Of a stretch of 64,000 bases of DNA, positions 1-11,845 are shown one piece after another. The position numbers were made by a program, and so were the translations under genes. Numbering within the stretch: position 1 is the stretch's first letter; every line of letters starts with the position of its first letter. Location of the stretch: the NCBI GenBank assembly GCA_028583605.1, contig CM053327.1, positions 32,792,126 through 32,856,125 of the forward strand, in the 5' to 3' direction. This stretch comes from Dastarcus helophoroides (taxonomy: Eukaryota > Arthropoda > Insecta > Coleoptera > Bothrideridae). The notes under the pieces are model-generated. The model was given only the letters and a program-made list of their open reading frames with translations. It ran no database searches and was not told the origin of the DNA.

Positions 1-141
1 GTAGCATCTCTGTGATAATGATAGCTTGATTATCGAAATGCGACAGAGCGACATTTGTTGTATTCTTTAACTTTTCTTGGTTTCAGGGGACAAGACTTAT
101 ATTTCAATTTTTAAAGATAACCAAGGACTTGTTCCACCAAA
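1..141. repeat. Foldback repeat family F, truncated copy 1
   Basis: Right half of a dispersed palindromic repeat seen at least nine times here (also 1552, 4489, 11846, 17048, 49566, 54188, 55705 and 61716). The arm carries a GATAGCTTG motif, a GCGTTAGAGC-like motif, a TTTCTTGGTTTCAGGGGACAA motif and a tail ending near CCGTTCCACC. This copy is cut by the window edge and followed by an A-run. No coding capacity is visible. Confidence 0.8.
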
Positions 142-1551
142 AAAAAAAAAAAAAATTCCTGAAAATTTTAGCCAAATTTGGACCTTTCTCAAAAATTTTT
201 ATTTTTCATGAAAGTTTCTATTCACAAATTTTGGCGAATAGGTCGTTATTTTCCGAAAATTTTGCCCGTTTTTAAATTTTCACTTGGTTTAAAAATTTTG
301 TTTCTTTTACAAAAGATAATTTTTGCAAAATTTCGATTTTTTTGGAAGAATTTTGACTTTTTTGAAATTTTAACTTTTTCAAATATATTTGACCAAATTT
401 GTACTTTCTAATCTTTTCGATTTTTTTCAAAATTTCGACTCTTTTTTGAACACTTCGACTTTTCAAAATCTTTGACTTTTTTCAACATTTCAACTTTTTT
501 TGTAAATTTTCGCACTAAAATTTCACTCTTTTTGAACATTTTGACTATTTCTCAGAATTACAAATTTTTTTGAAAATTTCGTTTTGTTCAAAATTTTATT
601 ATTTTTCGATTTATTTTGGGAAAATTTCTAATTTTTTTGAAATTGTGACTTTTTAAAGTTTTTTTAATATTACGTAAAATTTCGAATTTTTCTGGAAAAT
701 TTGCAACTTTTGGCCAAATTTTGATTTTTTTTTAATGTCGCCTTTTTTCTTAAGTGTCGTTTATTTTTTAAATTGCTGCAATTCTTAAAAATTTTAACTT
801 TTTTATGAAAATGTTCATTCAAAAATTTTGTTTTTAAAAAATGTTTGACTTTTTTGAAAATTTGAACTATCCAAAATTTCGGTTTTTTTGAAATTTTTTA
901 CTTTTTTTTGTTATTTTTGGCTTTTCTTCAGAATATTTAGAATTTACCAAAATTCTGAAAATTTCACCGAAAATATCTCAGTTTTTTTTTCTTGACCTTA
1001 AATTTTAAATTTCAACAATTTTTTAACTTTTGGACTATCGACATTTCCAACCCTTACTTCGTGGAATTCTTTAATATTCATAACTATTAAACTTTATTAA
1101 CAATCAAAAAGGAACAGAAATTAAAAATTCCACAATATTTCGATAAATATTTGCTAACACCTGATCCGCCTTTATAAAAAATATCGAATTATTTTTAAAA
1201 ATTTCTGTTATTGTTTCGAATTCTCGATTTTTTTAGAAATGTCGACATTTCCAAGATTTTACAATTTCTTCAAAATTTTGACCTCTCTTTGAAAATCTGT
1301 CCTTTTTTTGGGCAATTTTAACTGTCTGTGAACATTTCAGACATTTTTAAATATTTCTAATTTTTTTCAATAATTTGGGCCTCAAAATTTTTGACTTAGA
1401 ATTTAAATTTTTCCTGAAAAGTTTGTCAATTTTTAAAATTTAGTCTCCTCCTAAAAAATTGGAATTTTTCGAAACTTCTGCCTTCGTTTTTTTCAGAAAC
1501 TTCAACATTTTCCAAAATTTCTATTTTTTAGAAATTGATTCACAAATTTTG
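142..1551. repeat. AT-rich degenerate minisatellite, T-rich on plus strand
   Basis: About 1.4 kb of imperfect short units of roughly 15-20 nt built around TTTTGAAAATTTCGACTTTTT-like words. The same material recurs at 12.1-14.3, 16.6-18.9, 25.5-25.9, 48.8-53.3 and 61.6-63.7 kb. Copies are diverged and indel-rich, so no sharp period can be given by eye. Small reading frames here are low-complexity Phe/Lys/Ile strings with no protein-like character. Confidence 0.75.
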
Positions 1552-1790
1552 TCTCCTAAAACAAGGAAAGATTAAAAAACACAATAACAGTTGCTCTAAC
1601 GCGTTTTGGTAACCAAGCTATCATCTTTAGAGAGATACAGATTCAGCATCTCTTTGAAGAAGATAGTTTGGTTATCGAAACGCGTTAGAGCAACTGTTGT
1701 ATTTTTTAATTTTTCTTGGTTTAGGAGACAAGATTTGTATATCAATTTTTGATGATAATCAAGGACCAGTCCACTCTACCAACAAAATTT
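1552..1790. repeat. Foldback repeat family F, nearly complete copy 2
   Basis: Both arms of the palindrome are present: the left arm starts near TCTCCTAAAACAAGG, the centre lies around 1640-1665, and the right arm runs to the AAGGACCAGTCC tail. With copy 1 it brackets the 1.4-kb AT-rich block, suggesting a composite unit. Confidence 0.8.
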
Positions 1791-2099
1791 TTTTAGAAGG
1801 TTTATTTTAACATGTCGACATTTTTAAAATTTTAAATTTTTGGTCTTTTTTTAAAACTTTCCAGTCCCATGTCATCAGTTTTGATTTCGAAGAATATCTT
1901 TCACCTGTTGCAGTTGCAACCAGACGTGAGATGTTCCATGTTGCGCGAATTTTGGGCGCCCGAATAACCTGGGAGAAAAAGATATTTCTTTTTTGACGTA
2001 ATTTTTGAAGTGAAACTTCTTTAGGCAGATTGGGCACTTTTTTATGATATGTTTTTTTTCTTGGGAAGTACGGACTAAGAGTTTAAGTGAGATTCTGAA
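1791..2099. other. Non-repeat stretch, no supported gene
   Basis: A 76-codon minus-strand open frame (1807-2037) has a somewhat protein-like composition in its first 60 residues (Arg, Lys, Trp, a TGERYSSKSK stretch). It lacks an ATG start, runs into the AT-rich repeat, and matches no family I recognise. It could be a transposon remnant or an isolated exon. Confidence 0.3.
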
Positions 2100-3597
2100 A
2101 AAGAAAGCCTTTTCATTGAAATGTTGATCACTGAATGATTAATTATTAAGATGGATCAATTTTACTTGATTACCTAAGATTATGACGACGATATGCTGTT
2201 TAGTTTAAGATGAAACTTCTGATTAGATTGTAGAGTTTCTAACGTAACCAATGAATAAGGTACAACTTATAAGAATGCATCACATGAAGACAAAATTATA
2301 GTGGAAAAAGAAACTATTACTGATAAACTTCTGATTATTTTCTTGGGTTTGTGGTATAACCATTCGATACGACACAGCTTAGAAAAATGTACCACATGAA
2401 GACACAATTAGAGTGGAAAAAGAAAATATTACTCTCGTTTTTCATTGAAATGTTGACCACCAAATATGTATTAAGATGAATTGATTGCATCCGAATACGT
2501 AATAAGAAAAATGAAGACAAAGATATAATGGAAAAAGAAAATATTACTAATGAACTCTCGTTTTCCATTGACATTTTTACCACCAAATATTTATTAACAT
2601 CGACTGATTGTACTCAGATGCATAACAAGAAAAATGTACCACCTGAAGACGAAGTTATAGTGGAAAAAGAAAGTATACTGATGAACTCTCGTTTTTCGTT
2701 GAAATTTTGACCACCAAATGATTATTAAGATATATTAATTGTGTCCGAATACGTAAGATTAAGATGGTGATATGCTGTTTAATTTCAAATAAAGCTTCTG
2801 AATAGTTTCTAGGGTCTTTAGCATAACCACAATCGATAAGATACAGCTTAGAAAAATGAACCATATGAAGACACAATTATTGTCAATTTTTTCTTTCCAT
2901 TGAAATTTTGACCACCAAAAGTTTATTAAGAAGGGTTGATGGTACCTGAATACGTAATAAGGAAAATATACCACATAAAGACAAAGTTATAGCGGAAAAA
3001 GAAAATATTATTGATGAAGTCTTGTTTATCATTGAAATTTTGACCACCAAATGTTTATTAAGATGGAATGATTGTACCCGAATACGTGATAAGAAAAAAT
3101 TACCACATGAAGACGAAGTTATAGTGGAAAAAGAAAATATTACTTATGAACTCTCGTTTTTCATTGAAATTTTGACCAAATGATCATTAAGATGGATCCA
3201 CTGGGTCCGAATACGTAAGATAATGATGGTGATATGCTGGTTAATTTCAAATGAAGCTTCTGATTGCTTTCTAGGGTCTCTAGCATAACTTTTTGATGAG
3301 GTGCATTCTAGAGAAATGAAGACAAAATTGTATTGGAAGAAGAAAATATTACTGATGAACTTTCCTTTCTCATTGAAGTTTTGACCACCAAAATCATCGA
3401 TGAGAAGATTTCCTAATTATTTTCAGACGAAGCGTCTGGTCTTAGAATCAATAGCATATTCAATCGAAGAGCTACAACTTTTCAAAAATTATGGTGGAAA
3501 AAATAAAATATTATTGATGAATTTTAGTTTCTCACTGACATTTTAATCGCCAAGGGCATCTGTGGACAGTCTTAAATACACAAAATATTGACTTATT
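2100..3597. repeat. Satellite array S, left copy
   Basis: Tandem array of diverged monomers of about 225 bp (long form) and 130-150 bp (short form, lacking the GATGGCGATATGCTG to GGTCTCTAGCAT part). Conserved words include TGACCACCAAATGATTATTA, GTGTCCGAATACGTAA, TAACCATTCGAT, ATGAAGACAAA and GAAAATATTACTGATGAAC. Long and short monomers alternate, giving a higher-order structure. Block 2330-2700 is nearly identical to 32735-33060 and to 35495-35770. The sequence after the last monomer (about 3537-3630) also matches 37306-37425. Confidence 0.85.
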
Positions 3598-3767
3598 CAG
3601 TGACGGATTATATGTTGACAGCGCTCTATTTTGTCTAGGCAAATATTAATTGGCAGTGTTCCAAATTATTTTTGATGACCAAAAGTAATGTGCACTTGGG
3701 AGAGCCCGCTTTTAACCTCGTGCTCCTAGGCACGTGCCTAGTTTCCCTTATGGATAATCCATCACTG
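3598..3767. mobile_element. Small inverted-terminal-repeat element (MITE)
   Basis: The 170-bp segment begins CAGTGACGGATTA and ends TAATCCATCACTG, imperfect 13-bp terminal inverted repeats of hAT-like type. An inner CCTAGGCACGTGCCTAG palindrome is present. The flanks do not show a clear 8-bp duplication. A related left end only is seen at about 37397. Confidence 0.55.
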
Positions 3768-4488
3768 AATGTAGTCTTGTAAAGAGGGTGACAGATATTC
3801 TAGGGATAATTAAGTTGAAAACGTTACATCTTTTTAATGTTTTGCGATAGATAAGCATTTGATTTGTACGTAAAGATTTGTCGTATTTTCGTACCGCCTT
3901 TTAAATGTTAAAATAAAATATGGTAACGGTTTCGCATGCAGGGTCACACTAAATTTAACGATGTAACGAGTAATAATAATGTACCTACACGATAGCATTT
4001 CGGAATATAATATATCCCAAAAAATAAATTGATTAATTAGTGTACTCTTCCATTTGAGTTCAAAATCTGGATATTTGTATGGAACTACTATAAAAGCTTC
4101 TTTTATATTGAACTCTATATTTTCCATTGTTCAAGAGATAACTGTTATGAAATTACATTTGTTTAAAAATTTGATTTGTAATTCTGAATAAATTGTGTAA
4201 TAAACACATATCATTAAACTTATCATTTGGGTCAAATTTTAATCTTAGTTACCAACTAGATATTCTTGGTGTAGATTTACAATTTTTAGATATTTTTGCC
4301 TGATGAGTATCTATCGAGATTAATATCACAGAAAAATGTTTTAAGGTGTGTGCTAATCTTTTTACCTTCTGTCTGTCTAATAACAAAAACGTATAGAATG
4401 CTTCAGTTTGTTTAAAAATAGTTAACAGATATTAATATTATAAACCACAAAGTGAAAAACTATTTCAACAGCATAAATAAAAATTGAA
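3768..4488. other. Unique AT-rich stretch in presumed ACADSB intron 3
   Basis: No recognised element. A 97-codon minus-strand frame with an ATG (3834-4127) has no recognisable motif and does not continue the acyl-CoA dehydrogenase fold. It is treated as chance. Confidence 0.35.
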
Positions 4489-4617
4489 ATACAAATCTTG
4501 TCCCCTGTCGAAACGCGTTAGAGCTTTGTTGTGTTTATTAATCTTTCTTGGTTTCAGGGGACAAGATTTGTATTTCAATTTTTGAAGATAACCAAGGACC
4601 AGTCCGTTCCACCAAAA
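4489..4617. repeat. Foldback repeat family F, copy 3 with left-arm deletion
   Basis: A short piece of the left arm (TACAAATCTTGTCCCCTG) is joined directly to GTCGAAACGCGTTAGAGC and the full right arm with the AAGGACCAGTCCGTTCCACC tail. About 100 bp of the palindrome centre is missing, as expected for deletion of a hairpin. Confidence 0.85.
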
Positions 4618-5290
4618 AAAGTGTTTTAAAAAATATCCGCAACCGTCAAATGTTTTTCTGATAGATTCGCAAAACTCAGGACGATTTAATAGTCTTCGGA
4701 AAGTATCTTGAACGTATTAGCAACAGCATAAATAAGACACAATATAATCTAAAAGTTATCTACGTTTAAATGATTTATCTTTAAAATCACTTTGTGTTAA
4801 TCTATTATCGTAATTTTTAATTAACTGAGGGTCGTTGAATGTTGAATTTGTTCTCTAAAGTTCCAACTTAAACCCAAATTGTAGGTTTCAACTTAATGAA
4901 TGGTTTGTCTGAAAAGTAACATGGAAAGAAAATGTTTAAATAGCATACATGCAAAACACTCGATTTGTAAGAGGACCAATAAGCAACTCCATAAACAAAA
5001 ACGAGAAATTATAAAAGCTAGTTTTCTATTAATTGGCGATTGATAATTATACAAACAAAAGTGGTTTTAACATGTGGAATAGATCACTTAAATGTATTTC
5101 ATCTGCATCTGTTGGCCTTTCGCTCGTATGGTTGAGGTTTTAGGATGTTTCATTATCATAAAACGGTTTTGGAATTGTGAAACTTATACGAAGGTGGTTG
5201 CGCAAAAATGCGATAATATTTTTAAATTTAACGTTCGCTTACTAGCTTTATTAAATATTTCATCACGATAATTGATACACAAAGACTTAC
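4618..5290. other. ACADSB intron 3, donor-proximal part
   Basis: AT-rich unique sequence beginning at the GTAAGT donor (minus strand, 5290). No further dehydrogenase exon was found down to position 1. The visible intron holds satellite S, foldback and AT-rich repeats. Confidence 0.5.
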
Positions 5291-5661
5291 CCCATTCTGG
5301 AATAGTAAATCCAAAACGGACTGTTTAAACTTTTTTTCATTTTCCATCTCCCGAACTACTGGAGCGATTTGTTCTTTAGCCAACTTGGCAACTGTAAAGA
5401 TTTTGTTAATTACTTAGTAATAGTTCAAGTTATTCATAAAATTACCAGTATCTTTCATCATTTGTTCATCTTCTGTTAGTTCTGTCAAGGGCTGCCCTTT
5501 TGCTTGGGATAATCGTTGTGTAGACGTGCATAATTTTCGAATGTAAGATTTTTCAGAATTGAGTAAAGCCTACAGGAAATAACCAAATCATCACTTAAAT
5601 AAATAAAGGGATAAATTTAATTTACCTTGAATGCTTCCTTAGATAAAGTTTTAACAAACAT
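5291..5661 (-). CDS. ACADSB: Short/branched-chain acyl-CoA dehydrogenase, mitochondrial, N-terminal exons (partial)
   Basis: Three coding exons read on the minus strand: exon 1 5661-5626 (36 nt, ATG at 5661), exon 2 5569-5446 (124 nt), exon 3 5391-5291 (101 nt). They are separated by 56- and 54-nt introns with GTAAAT/CTGTAG and GTAATT/TTACAG borders; exon 3 ends at a strong GTAAGT donor. The 87 residues start with a basic, Ser/Lys-rich leader (MFVKTLSKEAF...) that looks like a mitochondrial presequence. They continue into the first helices of the acyl-CoA dehydrogenase N-terminal domain (LTEDEQMMKDTVAKLAKEQI, then a VREMENEKK and LLFQNG segment). This pattern matches ACADSB better than other members of the family. 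The known enzyme oxidises 2-methylbutyryl-CoA in isoleucine breakdown. The glycine-rich FAD-binding segments and the catalytic glutamate are not in the window, so the remaining exons must lie left of position 1, beyond an intron of more than 5.2 kb. Confidence 0.85.
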
Positions 5662-6609
5662 GGTGATAATAAAAATCGACTATAAGTGGGGTATAATTAA
5701 AATTTATGAGAAAGTTAAATAGCCGGCAACATTTGCAATCACAAACAATACTATAGTTGCTGCGTTGGATAGTTCAAATATATTTCAGCTGATAAAATTT
5801 AAAGCGCATGTCAATTTTAAATCGGCAAAAAGTTTGGACAGTGATAATGAGAATGTTATAGAGATAGGACGCGAAACATGGAAAGACTAAAGAGCGATAA
5901 AATAACTCATCTGTCCAGTCTACCTTTCAAGGAAACCATGAAAACCTGTTCCTATGATTGATTGTGGGTATAGTAGTGAGAGTTTAAAGTTACATTAAAC
6001 TTGTTTCAGGTGTTTAGTTTTACTCTGCCACTTTGGTCTCCTATTCTGCTTTTATAATGACTACTGAGGAATTCGCATTTAATTACGGCTATCCAATTGT
6101 ATTTATTTGTCCATTTTTAATATTCCGAAAAGAAAATCCATTTTTAATACTCCATCATAAATTTAATAGATGTTTATGTAAATAATGTCAAAGGTTCAAT
6201 TAACATTATTTGTCAACGCAATCAACTGAGAAATTACGGTCGTTTGGAAAAGTTTCAAGTACCTTCCATGATTTTTAGTTTTACAATATTTTAAACATGC
6301 CACACGATGACTTTTCATATTTAGTTGGGCATCCTTTGGTCCAATTACACATTGTAAATAGCGATTCCGCAAGTTATCGAGAAAAAATCCATGCTTCTAC
6401 AGCTGCCTTCTGTTAAATGTAGAAAAGCCATACATTTAAGCTGGGTTCATTTCTGGTGATTTTGGTTCTTTGGTTGTCTAGAGTCTGAAAGAAATGAGGA
6501 ACAATGATCCTTCGTTTGACTATACAGTTACAGGGTGCGCCTAAAAGTATGAAATTATTTCAATAAAAACGATTTTAATTTGGAAAAATCCTTCGTGTTG
6601 ATTTTATTT
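5662..6609. other. Region upstream of ACADSB, no gene seen
   Basis: This interval should contain the ACADSB promoter and 5-prime UTR, but no clear TATA box or initiator can be assigned. Near 6531 the words CAGGGTGCGCC and AAAAGTATG resemble one terminal repeat of a mariner-type element, without a partner that I can find. Confidence 0.35.
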
Positions 6610-7051
6610 CATAGGTAGGTTTCCGGTAGGTGGTAGACTGGAACTATCAGTCGTCCGAGGTAGTACCACCCCTTGTATCACTAGGAGGCGGTGAAATGAT
6701 GCTTACATTATGTTTCCGTCTCTGACACGTGAGTCGGTTTCTGCTATTCTTCTTTGCTAATCCTGTCCTCTTCCTTATTTCTTTTTTCATCTACTCTGAT
6801 TTTTTCTTCTAATTATTAAAAACAAAGATGATGGATTCTCTTCGTGCAAAAAACTCCGGACATAAACTACGCTCCCGTTCGGATGTCCGGGTGGAAGGTG
6901 TACGAGGGAATCCAAAATCGACGGAAAATTTTAATGTACCACGAGCCAAGTTTCTTTCAAAAAATTCATTCAAAATTCAATTCTGTAACATTGGGGTCTA
7001 AACTCAAATCTAAACTCGGTTCATCAACACCTTCAAAATGAAAAACCCCAT

Positions 7052-7676
7052 GTGCTGTCTCTGACAAAAACCCAAGTCTCCCCATCCATCAATACAGCCC
7101 ATTTGCTTTGCCCCAACTACGACTTGCACACAAAATTTCGACACAAGAGGAGAATTTGTGCTTTTACGCGAAGCGATCTATCCTGTCAACGAGAAGAAGC
7201 ACTGAAATCTGCTGATCATGATGTGATTTGGCTGAAAATCTGCTCCAAAAACGAAGTAATATTCATTTGTTCATTTTATGTGTCTCCAAACGATCCCTCA
7301 TACAAGAAGCTCTTCTCTTATCTCTCCGTAACTTTTGATCACCTATAGACGAATTATCCAAAAGCTGAGGCTGTCTTTCTCGGTGACTTCAACGTACACA
7401 ACATCCCCTGGTTAACGTTTTCTTCCCGAACTGATGACGCAGGAAGGGTGGCAGAGGCTTTCGCCATCACTTGTGGACTTAGTTGAGAAACCCACAAGAA
7501 TTCCTGATGTAGATACCCATCAACCTAATCTATTCAACCTTTTCCTTACAAATTCACCAAATTCGTATAAAATCTCTGTGACATCACCGCTTGGAAATTC
7601 GGATCACAAGCTTGTAGCAGCCTCTAGCTCGCTTCATATACCACTTCCTTTCCAGACGCAGTTCCGTAGGGTTTGA
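7052..7676 (+). pseudogene. LINE ORF2 endonuclease domain (disrupted)
   Basis: Fragments of an apurinic/apyrimidinic-type endonuclease in at least two frames. The first part (7052-7348) contains an R(R/K)ICAF.RSDL segment and an IFICSFYVSPND segment. After a stop at about 7346, a GDFNVHNIPWL motif follows (7384-7413) in another frame. Then comes a frame with PTRIPDVDTHQPN and the GNSDHKLV motif (about 7590-7616), the usual catalytic Asp-His region. In intact elements this domain nicks target DNA to prime reverse transcription. Frameshifts between the motifs make it non-functional here. Confidence 0.8.
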
Positions 7677-8168
7677 CACTTTAACTCTACAAACTGGGAA
7701 GAATTAAGAGACTTCTTTGCATTTTTTTTTCCCGTGGCAGAAAGTCTGCTTTAACTCAGACAACCCTTTCTTAGTCGCCGAATCCATCACAGAAACTATC
7801 CTGATTGGTATGGAATGCTCAATTCCCAACTTCCAAAAGAAGTCTGCCTCCAGTAAATCTTGGTTCAGTAAAAAATGTGTTCGGGCTGTGTCCTGCAAAA
7901 ATCGCGCATATCGCTGTTGGCGAAATAATCCCTCAGTCGAGACTCGGACCATATTTGTAGATGCACGAAATTCTTATAAACAGGTTATTGACAAGGCAAA
8001 AGGTGATTTCGATCGTAAAATGCGCCAGAGGCTTATCAACTGACCGAACGGCTCCAGGTAATTTTGAGGATTTGCAAAGTCGATTGGAAAGAATTTTACA
8101 TCTTCAAATTTTCCACCTTTACTCGATGAAATAGCAATATTGCTACTACCTCCAAGGAAAAGGCTGAC

Positions 8169-9832
8169 ATGTTAGCCTTAATGTTTACTGAAAATTCCAA
8201 TCTTGATTCTCGAAACTCTGAACCTCCTATTCTTCCTAAGGTTGGCACTTCGATGCCTGAAGTTGTTTTCAGACAACGCACAATCAGGAAGATTCTCCTT
8301 GAGCTCGACACCTCCAAAGTTTCTGGCCTTGATGGTATTCCCGCTATTCTTCTTAAGAAGTGCGCCCCAGAGTTGACTCCTATCCTAAGCAAATTGTTCA
8401 CACTCTCTTACAACAAAAGTGTATTCCCCAACACCTGGAAATCTGCTAGAGTGCAGCCTGTCCCTAAAAAGGGAAAAAGGAATCTGGCTAACAACGATCG
8501 CCCTATATATTTGTTACCCGTTATATCTAAAGTAATGGAAAAGGTTATCCACGTCGAGATTCTCAAATATCTGGAGGAAAATACAATCATCTCCGTCAGG
8601 CAATACGGTTTTAGACAAACAACGTTCCACTGGCAATCTACTGGCATATGTTACTCATATCTGTAACTCAGCTATGGAAAACATGGTGAGGCTAGGGTTG
8701 TGGCACTGGATATCTCAAAGACTTTCGACAGAGTATGGCACGGATCTCTTCTCGCCAAATTAACATTTTATGATCTTCCTCCTGGACTCTGTCATTTGAT
8801 ATCCAATTTTCTCGCTGACAGATCTCTTCAGGTCGTCGTTGATGGCATCTCATCCAAGACATTTGCCATTAACGTAGGGGTGCCTCAGGGGTCTGTTCTG
8901 TTTCCTACTCTATTTCTGTTACATATAAATGACCTCTTAGCTTTAACTTTCAATCCTGTATACAGCTACGCAGATGATAGTAACCTTGTGTCATCTTTTT
9001 TCTCCGACAAACCATTATCTATCGCTGCTTCAGATCGACTAAGGGAACAGACAATTAATCGGGATCTCGAGATTATTCTGGAATGGGATAAGAACAATTT
9101 GGTCGACTTCAATGCTTCAAAAACTCAGGCCGCGGTTAACTCTAAGAAAACATCAAGGGATAATGCAACAAACATACTAATGGGCGGTAAAATCCTTCCG
9201 ATGGGATCTAATCTATCTATTCTAGGAGTGAATGCGAGCACTAACTCCTCTTGGGACAATCATGTGCGCGCCATTGCCAAATCCGCCTCTCAAGAGCTAG
9301 GCTTTCTTTTTAGAGCTAAAAAGTACTTCACATCTCATCAGCTATTAACACTATACAAAGCTCAAGTTAGGCCAATACTAGAATACTCTTCTCATGTTTG
9401 CAATTCAGGCCCAAAACACACTTTACCTCTCTTGGGTTCAATTCAAAGAAGAGCGATTCGCCTAATTGATGACGAGAGTCTGACTGATTCTCTCGAAACA
9501 CTAGGCACAGGCGTATGGTCGGTGACTAGTCTCTTTTCTACAAGTACTATCATGGAAGATGCTCGCAGGAACTAATAGGATTAATCCCCCCAAGAGCAAG
9601 ATTCTTGAGGCGTACTAGACAGTCGGAGACAGCGAATTCCTGTGCGGTCCAGCTTGACACGGTGGGGACTTCTGTCTACGGAGACTCTTTTTTCTATAGA
9701 ACTACCAAGTTATGGAACCTGTTACCGAAAGGAATTTTCCCAAAACATTACAACCTATCCTTGTTTAAGAAGGTGGTTCATCGCCATCTATCCTTGTTTC
9801 CGCATCCTACTCGCAGTGCTTTGAAAGCATAA
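8169..9832 (+). pseudogene. LINE ORF2 reverse transcriptase domain (disrupted)
   Basis: Frame 8169-8666 carries the fingers motifs (SGLDGIPAILLKKCAPEL, ARVQPVPKKGK, RPIYLLPVISKVMEKVI and YGFRQ). Frame 8700-9575 carries palm motifs VALDISKTFDRVWH, GVPQGSVLFPTLFLLHINDL and the SYADDS catalytic box (about 8964-8981), then the thumb-like region with LGVNASTNSSWDNH and QVRPILEYSSHV. The conserved C-terminal piece (RRTRQSE, then FYRTTKLWNLLP) lies in a further frame at 9605-9832. At least two frameshifts and one internal stop break the protein. Such proteins copy their own RNA at the target site in the nucleus. Confidence 0.85.
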
Positions 9833-9965
9833 TGGGGTTACCCTTTGTAAGTGGATTAAACTTAAAAAAATAAACATAATTTTTCAGGACTGACAGATCC
9901 AGAAATTGCAGAAAGGGGAGAGAAGTTCAATTTACCGCACTTATTACTTGATCATACCTTAATCT

Positions 9966-11223
9966 CAGTGGCGGCTAGTGCTAAGGTTTGCAGGTTTGCG
10001 CAACCTCCAAAAAAAAAAAGAGCCGGGGTAAAAATAAAGTAATTGTTGTTTATTTTATTTATTAATATAACAGATTTATCGTTTTACCAAACATGACTAT
10101 AACGGATTACCCCGGTTCATTAGAATTTGGCGAGGTTGTTGGGTCCATGGTTTGCAAGCTAGATTGCAAACTTTGCTTTCCACATATGCACCTGCGCCTT
10201 AACTCACATTTTGTTCATTTAAATACTTGCCCATAAGCAAGCATTAGGTTGCACTTGTGGATGCAAACCAAATATCAATTCGCTATTTTAATTTGTTGTC
10301 GGTCAATGTTGTGAGCCGTGAAACACAAATAAAAATGAATTCAGTGCACAGTTTAATTGCACAACCATTCTGTAACTGATCTGTGTCGGAAAAACTGGAA
10401 ATTAAGCGACTTAGACTACCTATTCCAGACTTAAATATTGTGCAGACGATGTTTAGTAAAAAGCGAAGTTTTAACAGAACTATGTAGTTCACGAAGCTAA
10501 AGTACTATGCAACATTATTATCCGCCTAGCTAAAGAACAATTCAGCTTCACTGGCCATTTAATTGCAGCAACCTTATTATTTTCTGAAAAATTTAATCAC
10601 TATAGAACCATTTTTCCTGAAAAGAATTTTAAAGAAACCACTAAGGCATATCCACTTTTTAATGTACAAAAACTAAGAACTGAAATAACTGTAATTTACG
10701 AAATAGAAGGGTTGAAATCGGCTTCTGGTTTACTTGTACTCTATAACTTTATTTTAAAAAACAGTGAGCTTAGTAAAATTTTTAGTGGAGCTCTAAATGC
10801 TTTCAAAAATCGTGATAACTATCCCAATGGCTTCTGCTGAAGCAGAGCGTGCTTCTCCATCCTTAAAATTATTTAAAAAATTTTAAGAAATACATTATGC
10901 CAGGAAAAATGTTCCGCATTAAAGATGCTTTCCAAAGAAAAGGACTTAATCCAAGGAATACCCGACCGCAATCAAAAAGTTATTGATAAATTTGCAGCTG
11001 CCAAAGATCATCGTATGGACTTCCGCTTCCAATAAGTAAATGTCTGATTTTTGTGAATACTATAAAAGGGGAATTTTAATAATATACTATACATGTATAA
11101 CATATATCATTTAAAATCCTAAATATCTCCTAATTTCAGATTAATTTAAAATTTCCAATTTCGGCACATTTAGGTAAGTGTCTTTTTGCAACCCCCAATT
11201 TTTTTTAGCACCAGCCGCCACTG
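9966..11223 (+). mobile_element. hAT-superfamily DNA transposon, internally deleted
   Basis: The element is 1258 bp. It starts CAGTGGCGGCTAGTGCTAA and ends TTAGCACCAGCCGCCACTG, near-perfect inverted termini. It is flanked by an exact 8-bp target duplication CTTAATCT (9958-9965 and 11224-11231), the hAT hallmark. Only the C-terminal part of the transposase survives. Removing element and one duplication restores continuity of the surrounding LINE remnant. Confidence 0.95.
10507..11036 (+). pseudogene. hAT transposase C-terminal (dimerisation) remnant
   Basis: Reading frames show a LLFSEKFNHYRTIFPEKN segment, a YPLFNVQKL segment, and then the hAT dimerisation signature as IPMASAEAERASPSLKLFKKF (about 10823-10885), followed by a run ending IDKFAAAKDHRMDF in another frame. 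This is the form found in ZMYM/KIAA1586-like hAT proteins (known T.S.AERSFS.LK pattern). A stop after KKF and at least one frameshift break it. The DDE-bearing N-terminal half is missing, so the element is non-autonomous. Confidence 0.75.
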
Positions 11224-11845
11224 CTTAATCTACTAATATTTATGCATACACAGTGCAAAAAGCGAGAACGGATCGGTCTGGTTCACATGCAAAACAAGGA
11301 TAAGTACTGGAGCGGGAATAACCGGCAAGGAACCAGGGAATGAATTTTACGTAAACTTGGGAATTTCGGCAACCGTATTCCAAGCAGAAGTTACTGCAAT
11401 AACAACCTGTGCCAAAGAAACGATCATGAGGCCTTATGGAAATAGGATCCTGATGTAAAGCGACAGCCAAGCAACACTAAATGCGCCGAGAGCTCATGAA
11501 ATTAGCTCCAGAACATTCATAGATTGGGTTGTTAAGCTAAGCTAATTAGCACAGCACAATACAGTTATACTTTTATGAGTTGAGGCCCATCCATGAAGGA
11601 AATGAAAGAGCAGATCTTCTAGCCAAAAAGGGAGCCGAAATGCCTCTAGTACGACCGGAACATACTTGTCCGCTTGCTACAGGGCGGCAAGGCAGGTAGT
11701 AAAGGAAAGAACACACCACTCACTGAAGAAGCCTGAGGCAATCGCGGATGTTCATTGACGCACCATCAGGAAAGAGAGCCAGGGAACTCTTAAACAAGAG
11801 GAAACTCAAAATTTTGAGAATTTTTTGGTTAAATCCATTTATCTT

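Larger units (their letters stand above)
6610..9885 (+). mobile_element. Non-LTR retrotransposon (jockey/CR1-like LINE), broken copy 1
   Basis: About 3.3 kb with, in order, an untranslated or inter-ORF part, an AP endonuclease, a reverse transcriptase and a short 3-prime UTR with AATAAACATAA. Reading frames are interrupted by several stops and frameshifts, so the copy is not autonomous. A 5-prime truncated relative lies on the minus strand at about 27638-28762 and shares the 3-prime end (GGGTTACCCTTTG). Family assignment rests on endonuclease plus RT motifs and absence of LTRs; the exact clade is not certain. Confidence 0.9.
9886..11810 (+). pseudogene. Older LINE remnant with RNase H domain, split by a hAT insertion
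   Basis: The piece 9886-9957 (encoding LTDPEIAERGEKFNLPHLL) is continued at 11232, after the hAT element, by an RNase H-like domain. Visible motifs are a YAYT.GAK-type start (about 11240), GAGITG (11309-11326), VFQAEV.AI (11380-11406), SDSQATL (about 11458-11480, with an internal stop in one frame) and an EAHPW...GNE/DLLAKKGAE tail (11580-11640). RNase H next to endonuclease/RT is known from several insect LINE clades. Multiple stops and frameshifts show it is long dead. It lies immediately downstream of LINE copy 1 but looks like a separate family. Confidence 0.65.
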